Below are positions 6,476 through 13,935 of a DNA stretch of 19,982 nucleotides, piece by piece. This stretch comes from Candidatus Woesearchaeota archaeon (GTDB lineage Archaea > Nanobdellota > Nanobdellia > Woesearchaeales > WJKL01): assembly GCA_019322815.1 (NCBI GenBank), contig JAHWIB010000024.1, positions 1 to 19,982 on the forward strand, in the 5' to 3' direction. Made by a program: the position numbers and the translations under genes. The notes under the pieces were generated by a model that was not told where the DNA came from, did not search any database, and worked only from the letters and a program-made list of their open reading frames with translations. Positions within the stretch are counted from its first letter, which is position 1, and every line of letters starts with the position of its first letter.

Positions 6476-7312
6476 ATGATAGCAAAAGATTTAATGACAA
6501 AGGATTATGCTAAAATAGATAAAAGCAGGTCTGTTTCTAAACTTATAGGAGAGTTTATAAGGACAAAAAAAAGGGCTGCTGTTGTTTTTGATGGAAAAAA
6601 GTATGTTGGAATAACTTCTAGAAAAACATTGATCAGAACAAAGCTTGATCCAGCTCAATTAAAAGTATCTCATTTAGTGGAAAACGTTCCAAAATTAAAT
6701 GGAAAAGAAGATATTGCAGAAGTTGCGCATTTATTATATACTGCTGATACATTTATTCTTCCTGTTATTGAAAAGCAGATTGTTGTTGGAGTTGTGGATA
6801 TAATTGATGTTGTAAACCAGCTAAAAACTATGCCTGAACATAATGGGATGATAAAAGATATCATGACTTTAGAACCAATTGTAATTGATGAAAACAGCGG
6901 AATAGGAGAAGCTATTTCTGTCATGAAAGAGAAGAAGATAAGCAGAATACCAATTGTTGACAAAAGAGGCAATCTATTAAATTTAGTATCAATTGCAGAT
7001 GTTCTTGAGCATTATTATTTAGGTCTGCAGCATAAAGCAGAGCAGGGAACAAGAAAATCAGCTAAAGGTGTTAAATCAGGTGCAGTTGATGTGGGAGGAA
7101 AAGAAAGAGATTTTAATTCATATCCAATAAACAATTTAACTTCAGCTGTTAGTATAACTGGCAAAGAGAATGAGACTGTTTCTAATATATTAGATAAAAT
7201 GGATGAATTTAATATAAGCAGCCTAGTCATAGTAAGAGATAACAAACCAATTGGGATAGTCACTGTAAGAGATTTATTGAAATTATTTATGAAAGATAAA
7301 CTCACTTATTAG
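6476..7312 (+). CDS. Four-CBS-domain regulatory protein
   Basis: The 278 residues starting MIAKDLMTKDYAKIDKSRSV contain four CBS motifs, that is two Bateman modules. Recognisable pieces are MTKDYAKID, VSHLVENVPKLNGKEDIAEVAHLL with FILPVIEKQIVVGVVDIIDVV, IKDIMTLEPIVIDENSGIGEAISVMKEKKISRIPIVD, and VSNILDKMDEFNISSLVIVRDNKPIGIVTVRDLLKLF. CBS pairs bind adenosyl ligands such as AMP, ATP or SAM and act as energy or ligand sensors; no catalytic domain is attached. The reading frame is open back to 6272, but that stretch overlaps the YkgJ gene and its promoter; the ATG at 6476 sits the right distance from a TATA box and is the chosen start. The stop is followed immediately by the ATG of the next gene. 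Confidence 0.88.
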   Translation: MIAKDLMTKDYAKIDKSRSVSKLIGEFIRTKKRAAVVFDGKKYVGITSRKTLIRTKLDPAQLKVSHLVENVPKLNGKEDIAEVAHLLYTADTFILPVIEKQIVVGVVDIIDVVNQLKTMPEHNGMIKDIMTLEPIVIDENSGIGEAISVMKEKKISRIPIVDKRGNLLNLVSIADVLEHYYLGLQHKAEQGTRKSAKGVKSGAVDVGGKERDFNSYPINNLTSAVSITGKENETVSNILDKMDEFNISSLVIVRDNKPIGIVTVRDLLKLFMKDKLTY

Positions 7313-7603
7313 ATGAAAAAATTCGAATGTAAAAGATGCGGTTATTGCTGCACATTAAGAGCAAGATTAAGTTTTTTTGAATTGCTGCGAATTCTTTTAA
7401 AAGGTTATAAGAAGAAAGATTTTGTTGTGAAGGACATGAAAAAAAGAAATTGTATAAAACAGTTTGAAAATAAAGACTGTTATTTTTTGGTTAGAAAAGG
7501 CAAGAAAATTACATGTAAAATATATAATATAAGGCCAAAGATGTGCAGGGAATACCCTGGAGTTAATATTTGCCCTAATAATAAACCTTCTAAGAGGATT
7601 TAA
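7313..7603 (+). CDS. Small YkgJ-family cysteine-cluster protein (96 aa)
   Basis: The N-terminus MKKFECKRCGYCC, then NKDCYFL, ITCKIYNIRPKMCREYP and NICPNN, repeats the YkgJ cysteine pattern in a shorter form. It probably binds a metal or cluster; no reaction can be assigned. Its ATG directly abuts the TAG of the CBS gene with no gap, so the two are translated from one mRNA. The divergent operon across the shared promoter region begins with a longer YkgJ paralogue, so the CBS protein is flanked by two members of this family. Confidence 0.8.
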   Translation: MKKFECKRCGYCCTLRARLSFFELLRILLKGYKKKDFVVKDMKKRNCIKQFENKDCYFLVRKGKKITCKIYNIRPKMCREYPGVNICPNNKPSKRI

Positions 7604-7783
7604 TCTTCTGAAATGCTTAAATTCTGGTGCTTCAGGCTTTTTAAAGGCATTTTATAGCAGATAAAACCGAAAGTCTGTCACTCATTATATTCATTCCTTG
7701 ACTTTTGGTTTTTCGCTCCACTCAAAACCAAAAGCTTTATATACTAGTTTGTCTCTTATAAGTAGTAACAAATAGGTGTAAAA
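7604..7783 (+). promoter_or_regulatory. Spacer with BRE/TATA promoter inside an inverted repeat
   Basis: No gene is seen in this spacer. An 11-bp perfect inverted repeat, CTTTTGGTTTT at 7702-7712 and AAAACCAAAAG at 7724-7734, has an 11-base loop. The right arm contains ACCAAAAG, the BRE, and abuts the TATA box CTTTATATA at 7735-7743. Transcription should start near 7764. AGGTG at 7774-7778 is the Shine-Dalgarno site for the ATG at 7784. The repeat could be an operator covering the BRE, or a terminator for the upstream operon. Confidence 0.65.
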
Positions 7784-8578
7784 ATGGGAGAACATGCAGA
7801 ACAAAATTCTGAAATAGGAGATCTTGAGAGCAGAGCTGATAAAGTAATGACTCATCCTGCTTTTCAAAAAGCAAGAGATTTAGCTAATCCTGAATCTGGG
7901 TTTTATAGAGCCATTGCAGAAGCAGAAAGAGAATATAGGGCGCTTGAAGAAAAAAGTGCACATTTAGAAGAAGAAAATTTACATTTAAGGAAGGAGTTAG
8001 AAGAAGAAAAAGCTCTGACTGCAAAACTTAGACCATTGGCTATCACTGATGGATTAACAGGAGCATACAATCATAGATATTTTAGAGAGGAACTTAAAAC
8101 TGAAATGAAAAGAAGCGATAGAAGTAAGACACCTTTGTCTCTTTTATTTATAGATATAGATGATTATAAATCTTTTAATGATACATATGGTCACGATGCA
8201 GGAGATTATGTATTACAGGAATTAACACGAATTGCTAAAGCAGTTCTGCGTGAAACAGATATTTTTGCAAGATATGGCGGAGAGGAATTTGCAGCTATTC
8301 TGCCTGATACTAATGAAGAGGATGCAAAGCATGCAGCTGAAAGATTAAGAAAAGCAGTTGAAAATGCAGACTTAGAATATAAAGGAGAAAAGATGAACTT
8401 TACAATAAGCATTGGAGTTGCAGCTCATAGATCAGAATCAGCTGATGATTTTATTACTAATGCAGATAAGCTTATGTATCTTGCAAAAGATGCTGGCAAG
8501 AACTGCTCAGTTACTAGAAATTTTGCAGAAAAGGAATTAGGAATTGATTTATCTCTTTACAGTAATAAAAAACAGTAA
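7784..8578 (+). CDS. GGDEF diguanylate cyclase
   Basis: The 264-residue protein has an N-terminal helical region with a predicted coiled coil (about 45-82, rich in Glu and Leu heptads) and a complete GGDEF domain (about 85-245). Visible are ITDGLTGAYNHRYF (87-100), metal-binding FIDIDDYKSFND (122-133), the catalytic loop GGEEF at 165-169, ISIGVA (208-213) and ADKLMYLAKDAGKN (227-240). RETD at 156-159, five residues ahead of GGEEF, is a canonical inhibitory I-site. The family joins two GTP into cyclic di-GMP, active as a dimer, for which the coiled coil is suited. No membrane or sensory domain is seen, so it is probably cytoplasmic. Such proteins are abundant in bacteria and rare in archaea, which suggests acquisition by transfer. 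A degenerate relative follows directly. Confidence 0.92.
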   Translation: MGEHAEQNSEIGDLESRADKVMTHPAFQKARDLANPESGFYRAIAEAEREYRALEEKSAHLEEENLHLRKELEEEKALTAKLRPLAITDGLTGAYNHRYFREELKTEMKRSDRSKTPLSLLFIDIDDYKSFNDTYGHDAGDYVLQELTRIAKAVLRETDIFARYGGEEFAAILPDTNEEDAKHAAERLRKAVENADLEYKGEKMNFTISIGVAAHRSESADDFITNADKLMYLAKDAGKNCSVTRNFAEKELGIDLSLYSNKKQ

Positions 8579-8580
8579 TC

Positions 8581-8590
8581 TTTTTAAATA
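8581..8590 (+). promoter_or_regulatory. TATA box of the degenerate GGDEF-like gene
   Basis: TTTTTAAATA is centred about 28 bases before the ATG at 8614, which has no Shine-Dalgarno site, so this gene could be read from a leaderless mRNA as well as by read-through from the GGDEF gene. Confidence 0.5.
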
Positions 8591-8613
8591 TCTTTCTTTT
8601 ATTTATTCTTAGA

Positions 8614-9018
8614 ATGGATGGGGATAATCTATATAATGGGCATGATGAATTGACTGGACTGCATGATTCTTTTTACTTTTCTACAGAATTAGAAAGAGAT
8701 ATAGCTGAATTAAAGCGTTCTGGCAAGAGCAACCATCTTACTGTTTTGACTTTAGATTCTGATACCCCTGTTGAAATATTTAAAGAGATAGCAGAGTGGT
8801 GGAAAGATCAGTTTATAAGAGTATGCAGATATGAAAAAGCATCAGATTATATGTTAATGGGATTGGATGAAGATGAAGGCGCTTTAAAAAGAATTAAAAG
8901 TCTTTTTGATGAATTAAATGGAAAATATCCTGATTTGAAAGTTGTTAGAGTTGAAACTATTAAAATTGATGGCAATTCAGGCTCATTAGATGAATTAGTA
9001 GGATCAATTCCTGAATAA
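8614..9018 (+). CDS. Degenerate GGDEF-like protein (134 aa)
   Basis: HDELTGLHDSFYFSTELERDIAEL near the start matches the DxLTGLxNRRxF opening of GGDEF domains, and LTVLTLDSDTP fits the following metal-binding strand. The position of the catalytic loop, after RVCRY, reads EKASDY instead of GG(D/E)EF, and the I-site RxxD is absent. The domain is also short by about 30 residues. It should not make cyclic di-GMP. Placement 35 bases after an intact GGDEF gene suggests a duplicated and decayed partner that may dimerise with, regulate or bind the product of the active enzyme. The assignment rests on the first 50 residues and on context. Confidence 0.6.
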   Translation: MDGDNLYNGHDELTGLHDSFYFSTELERDIAELKRSGKSNHLTVLTLDSDTPVEIFKEIAEWWKDQFIRVCRYEKASDYMLMGLDEDEGALKRIKSLFDELNGKYPDLKVVRVETIKIDGNSGSLDELVGSIPE

Positions 9019-9026
9019 GAAATAAG

Positions 9027-9764
9027 TTATTCTTTGTTTTCTTCTTTAGCAGCTGTTTCTTTCTTTACTTCTGGTTTTTTCTCTACTGCTTTTTCTTTTT
9101 TAACAGTCTCTTCTTTAGGAGCTTCTTCTTTCTGTTTTTCTTCTCTTTTTGGCGCTTTTTTAGCTGCTTCTTTCTTGACTTCTATTGCTTCTCCATGCTT
9201 TTTGCTTTTTTCTATGTGAATATTTCTTATCTCAAATGTTTTTAATGGATATATCTTACTTAACTGCTTTTTCAAGCTGCCTTGTATCTTATGGATAACA
9301 ATTGTCTGCATTAATTCAACAAATCTTGTCTTTCCAATATCTTTTTTTAGAATTTCTTCACTGTTTTTTCTTAGAGCAGTTGCAACTGATAATTTTATCT
9401 TTCTTCTTGTAAGGAAAACTACTTTCAGCTTAAGTTTTTTATCATCAGCAGTTTCAGCTGTAAAAGAATAATCTATCTTATCTCCTCCTTTTCTAACCAT
9501 TCTTTTGACAAAAGAAGGATTGATTTCATAACCAATCATCTCAGTATGAAGTTTTTCTCCAGCAGCATTGTTAATTACCAGTTTTATTGTTATATGCTGT
9601 CTTCTTGGGTCTTTAACTAGACTTGCCAGATTGACTGGAATGATTCTTCCAACAGCATTATTAGGAGAAGTCAATAATATTTCTCCAACAACTTGATTAT
9701 GAAATATTTTAGGTGCAACTATTGGATACCATGTTTTCTTTTCTGTTCTTTTTACTCTTGCCAT
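9027..9764 (-). CDS. rps3ae: Ribosomal protein eS1 (S3Ae)
   Basis: This small-subunit protein, shared by archaea and eukaryotes, sits near the mRNA exit site of the 30S subunit. The family core covers residues 1-195: WYPIVAPKIF, VVGEILLTSPNNAVGRIIPVNLASL, RRQHITIKLVI, TRRKIKLSVA and LKTFEIRNIHIEKS are typical. The remaining roughly 50 residues are a low-complexity Lys/Glu/Ala tail (KKEAAKKAPKREEK and similar, ending KEENKE) longer than in many archaeal eS1 proteins. The TATA box CTTATAAATAA (minus, 9785-9795) is about 26 bases from the ATG, so the mRNA is probably leaderless. It is transcribed separately from GyrB, which lies upstream on the same strand. Confidence 0.95.
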   Translation of the reverse strand: MARVKRTEKKTWYPIVAPKIFHNQVVGEILLTSPNNAVGRIIPVNLASLVKDPRRQHITIKLVINNAAGEKLHTEMIGYEINPSFVKRMVRKGGDKIDYSFTAETADDKKLKLKVVFLTRRKIKLSVATALRKNSEEILKKDIGKTRFVELMQTIVIHKIQGSLKKQLSKIYPLKTFEIRNIHIEKSKKHGEAIEVKKEAAKKAPKREEKQKEEAPKEETVKKEKAVEKKPEVKKETAAKEENKE

Positions 9765-9804
9765 TTTATCTCGAAAGTTTTGCCTTATTTATAAGTCTTT
9801 TGTT

Positions 9805-11721
<1,917 letters not shown>

Positions 11722-11756
11722 TTACCCTCTCAGATACGTATTTTAGTATGTATTTC

Positions 11757-11765
11757 TTTATAAAT
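11757..11765 (-). promoter_or_regulatory. TATA box of gyrB
   Basis: ATTTATAAA on the minus strand would start transcription near 11735. The palindrome ATACGTAT at 11734-11741 falls on the expected start point and could be a regulatory site. Confidence 0.5.
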
Positions 11766-11877
11766 CTTACGCTTCTAGAATGGCATTAGAGAGCCTGAGA
11801 ATGCTGAATTTAAGGTTTTGAGGTGTTTGAATAATGCCAATATAAGCTTTGTGTTACCACTTATTAGGCACTACAAA

Positions 11878-11945
11878 ACCGAAAGATTTAAATACTAGAA
11901 GATATAGCTAAATATAACTTAAATTTAATCATAAAAAAAGGTGAT
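11878..11945 (+). promoter_or_regulatory. BRE/TATA and strong Shine-Dalgarno ahead of the small-protein operon
   Basis: ACCGAAAG (11878-11885) followed by ATTTAAATA (11886-11894) is a BRE/TATA pair, giving a start near 11915. AAGGTGAT at 11938-11945, five bases before the ATG, is a near-perfect Shine-Dalgarno site. The rest of the spacer (11707-11877) holds the divergent gyrB promoter and an 8-bp inverted repeat, TGGCATTA at 11781-11788 with TAATGCCA at 11832-11839; no gene is seen there. Confidence 0.65.
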
Positions 11946-11950
11946 AAAAA

Positions 11951-12337
11951 ATGCAGAGAATAACAAGACCTGAAATGTATGATTCTAAAACAGCTGCTGA
12001 AATGCCGCTTTCTGATGTAGTTAAACAAGCTGAACTTTGCGCCAGCTATGATGCAGCTACTGTTGTAGAAGAAGATGGTTTTACAGGAAGAGCTGCAACG
12101 AGGGTTTATGATATTGCAGAAAGGTTTTACACATTAAAACATTTAATTGATACTTTTGGAAAGGATAATCCTAAGTTAGATGAAGCAGTAGAAATTATAG
12201 ATGGAAAAATTGTTTCATATAAATTATCTGAAATGCCTATTAAAATTGAAATAAAAGGAGGCAAGCAGCCTTATGATCCTAAAGACAGGCCAATTACTGG
12301 AAGACTGCCAGGTGGCCAAGTAGGCGCAATTGCATAA
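11951..12337 (+). CDS. Hypothetical protein (128 aa), first gene of small-protein operon
   Basis: I do not recognise this family. The protein begins MQRITRPEMYDSKTAAEMPL, has a helical middle (VYDIAERFYTLKHLIDTFGKDNPKLDEAVEIID) and ends in a Pro/Gly-rich tail (RPITGRLPGGQVGAIA). It has no signal peptide, membrane segment or cysteine cluster. A strong Shine-Dalgarno site and a BRE/TATA promoter precede it, so it is well expressed in design. The next gene begins 15 bases after its stop, and the whole set of four appears to be one operon. Confidence 0.75.
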   Translation: MQRITRPEMYDSKTAAEMPLSDVVKQAELCASYDAATVVEEDGFTGRAATRVYDIAERFYTLKHLIDTFGKDNPKLDEAVEIIDGKIVSYKLSEMPIKIEIKGGKQPYDPKDRPITGRLPGGQVGAIA

Positions 12338-12352
12338 AAGAAGGAATAAAAA

Positions 12353-12601
12353 ATGATAAAATACAACTTAATCAAAGAAAAAATAAGCACTATAGCAAGA
12401 GACACTGTATTAGTAGGATTAGTCTCATTAATTGGAAGTGCTATGCCAATTGGAACAGATCCAGAATCTTTGGATTATAATCCAAAACCAGTACAGGAAG
12501 ATGATAATGGTATGCAACCTGTTCCAGTAGCTAATCCAATTCAATATAGAGATGCAATTGTACCAGAAGAAATTATATTACAAGAAAAAGGAGGAAAATA
12601 A
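12353..12601 (+). CDS. Hypothetical protein (82 aa) with N-terminal hydrophobic segment
   Basis: Residues 13-33 (TIARDTVLVGLVSLIGSAMPI) form a moderately hydrophobic stretch that could be a membrane anchor or a signal sequence. The remainder is acidic and proline-rich (DPESLDYNPKPVQEDDNGMQPVPVANP), ending EIILQEKGGK. An AAGGA ribosome-binding site precedes the ATG. The Shine-Dalgarno site of the next gene lies inside its last codons, showing tight packing. No family is recognised. Confidence 0.65.
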   Translation: MIKYNLIKEKISTIARDTVLVGLVSLIGSAMPIGTDPESLDYNPKPVQEDDNGMQPVPVANPIQYRDAIVPEEIILQEKGGK

Positions 12602-12602
12602 A

Positions 12603-13067
12603 ATGAAAATATTAGATCAAACTTATGAAACAATAAACAAAGTAGTAGATAGAACACTAAGATGGTGCAGTGAAAAAATGCCAAGAGAATGGCAGGACAA
12701 AGTAATGACTGCCTATGTTGGAAGAGCACTTTCTTTAGATATTCCACAATTATATAGAAACATTAGATATGGTATGAGAGATGATCCAATACTTGCTAGA
12801 CAAGAATATCATAAATTGCTTGAAAATTGGGATCAAGTAGAAGCAGAAAGAGACAAGCAAGATGCAAGAATAAGAAGGGAACAAATACCTGTTGTACATG
12901 AACAGTCTAGTGAGGCTGTAGATAGATATAAAGGAATGTTTGATGAAATGATTAGGAAATCCAAGTTTGATGCACTGGTACACGGAGATTACAAAGATAC
13001 AAATTATTTTAACATGAATTTTTCTAGAGGGCCTCTTAAAGGATTAGAACCGCTAGAAGATATATGA
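12603..13067 (+). CDS. Hypothetical basic/helical protein (154 aa)
   Basis: The protein begins MKILDQTYETINKVVDRTLRW and is largely helical and highly charged. The middle EYHKLLENWDQVEAERDKQDARIRREQ looks like a coiled coil; no membrane segment or known motif is seen. The frame is open upstream to 12552, but the ATG at 12603 is chosen because AAAGGAGGA at 12588-12596 is a perfect Shine-Dalgarno site at the right distance, and the earlier start would overlap the previous gene. Start and upstream stop are separated by one base. No function can be given. Confidence 0.7.
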   Translation: MKILDQTYETINKVVDRTLRWCSEKMPREWQDKVMTAYVGRALSLDIPQLYRNIRYGMRDDPILARQEYHKLLENWDQVEAERDKQDARIRREQIPVVHEQSSEAVDRYKGMFDEMIRKSKFDALVHGDYKDTNYFNMNFSRGPLKGLEPLEDI

Positions 13068-13083
13068 TAAAAAGGAGGAAAAA

Positions 13084-13320
13084 ATTACTTCTTTTAAAGA
13101 TTTATATCAAGGAGCAGTCTCAGCTATGATTAATTATACTGAGCGTTTTCTTGTAGCTCATCCAAGTATAGGCAACTTAGTTGAAGGAATTGCTATGGAT
13201 CTTCAACCTGAACAAGAAAATGTGCCTGCTTATTTTAGGCATGAGCAGCAAGCATCAGAAAGATTAGTTGTTCCTGTGCCTGTTAAAGAAGATAAACCAG
13301 TACTTGATATGAGAGAATAG
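13084..13320 (+). CDS. Hypothetical protein (78 aa), possible ATT start
   Basis: The frame contains an ATG at 13126 (64 residues from MINYTERFLVAHPSIGN), but a perfect AAAGGAGG site just after the previous gene is followed five bases later by an in-frame ATT at 13084, which would add 14 residues (ITSFKDLYQGAVSA). The same GGAGGAAAA arrangement precedes the previous gene, whose start is ATG. The ATG at 13126 has its own AAGGAG 11 bases upstream, so the short form is also possible. The C-terminus, ERLVVPVPVKEDKPVLDMRE, is charged and extended. It is the last gene of the operon; the family is unknown. Confidence 0.55.
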   Translation: MTSFKDLYQGAVSAMINYTERFLVAHPSIGNLVEGIAMDLQPEQENVPAYFRHEQQASERLVVPVPVKEDKPVLDMRE

Positions 13321-13328
13321 AAATAGAA

Positions 13329-13514
13329 TCAGCTTCCTATATCCATATGAGGATCAAATCCTATCATCGGAAGTTCTATCTTAACAGCACTTCCGTCTGT
13401 TTTTATGAATTCAATTTCTGACAGGCCTTTATGTTTGGCTTCAGCTACTTTAGCCATGATTTCGCAGTCAGATATGCTTATATCTGTTAAACCTAATAGA
13501 TTTTTCAAAGACAT
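13329..13514 (-). CDS. Hypothetical small protein (61 aa), third gene of minus operon
   Basis: The protein MSLKNLLGLTDISISDCEIMAK... has a helix followed by strands (EIEFIKTDGSAVKIELPMI) and ends FDPHMDIGS. I recognise no family. It starts three bases after the stop of the 40-residue gene, with which it must be co-transcribed. The stop faces the convergent end of the plus-strand operon 8 bases away. Confidence 0.6.
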   Translation of the reverse strand: MSLKNLLGLTDISISDCEIMAKVAEAKHKGLSEIEFIKTDGSAVKIELPMIGFDPHMDIGS

Positions 13515-13517
13515 TTT

Positions 13518-13640
13518 TTATTCTGAATTCATTATCAAATCCAATTCGAAATTGTTCAGTCTTTTCTTGTTCAGCAAAAATTTAACATCTGCATTCTCTT
13601 CAATCTTGTGCAGTGTTTCAATATCTTCTTTTTCTGACAT
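13518..13640 (-). CDS. Hypothetical tiny protein (40 aa), second gene of minus operon
   Basis: A 40-codon frame begins MSEKEDIETLHKIEENADVK and ends LDLIMNSE. It is acidic at the start, basic in the middle (NKKRLNNFE) and wholly soluble in character. It lies two bases after the stop of the 41-residue gene and three bases before the next start, and this compact chaining is the main support. No function can be assigned. Confidence 0.55.
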   Translation of the reverse strand: MSEKEDIETLHKIEENADVKFLLNKKRLNNFELDLIMNSE

Positions 13641-13642
13641 CT

Positions 13643-13768
13643 TTAACCAGCCTCTTCATAACCTCTCATAAATGCTTCTTCTTCTGGAGACAGCTCGTCG
13701 TCTTCTAACAACAGCTCTCTTGAAGGCTCTAAATCAAATTCATTTTCTTCTAATATTATTTTTTTCAT
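13643..13768 (-). CDS. Hypothetical tiny acidic protein (41 aa), first gene of minus operon
   Basis: The 41 residues, starting MKKIILEENEFDLEPSRELL and ending in SPEEEAFMRGYEEAG, are very acidic (about 15 Asp/Glu). AGGAGGTG precedes the ATG at the optimal distance, the best ribosome-binding site in the window, which makes translation very likely despite the size. It opens a three-gene operon divergent from the AbrB-PhoU gene. The acidic sequence could suit an inhibitor or adaptor, but this is speculation. Confidence 0.65.
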   Translation of the reverse strand: MKKIILEENEFDLEPSRELLLEDDELSPEEEAFMRGYEEAG

Positions 13769-13935
13769 TCCCCACACCTCCTAAATTTTATAACCTATAC
13801 TCAATAATAGAAACCTTTAAATATATATACCTTTTCCATATACTATATATATAGTTCAATAACTATATGTTTAATAAAAGGGGAATAAATTTAATATATC
13901 ACAATTAAAGGAAATATACTACGGGGCGGAGATAT
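13769..13935. promoter_or_regulatory. Divergent control region with ACTATAT repeats
   Basis: The minus-strand operon is served by the TATA-like region around 13812-13828 and the AGGAGGTG site. The plus gene has a possible TATA at 13890-13897 and a GGGGCGGAG ribosome-binding site at 13923-13931. Between them ACTATATATATAGT at 13842-13855 is a perfect 14-bp palindrome, and ATATAGTT (13849-13856) with AACTATAT (13861-13868) forms an inverted repeat around CAAT. These overlapping repeats have the look of an operator for a dimeric or tetrameric regulator, possibly the AbrB-PhoU protein encoded next to them. Confidence 0.55.

Noticed and set aside
11781..11839. 8-bp inverted repeat with a 43-base loop as a small RNA
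   Set aside because: The stem is short, the loop is long and there is no promoter or T-run specific to it, so chance in AT-rich sequence is likely.
12552..12602. Longer start for the 154-residue protein
   Set aside because: It would overlap the previous gene in another frame and has no ribosome-binding site, whereas the ATG at 12603 has a perfect one.
13405..13854. Plus-strand frames of 88 and 60 residues
   Set aside because: They overlap three well-chained minus-strand small genes with strong ribosome-binding sites and have no such signal themselves.
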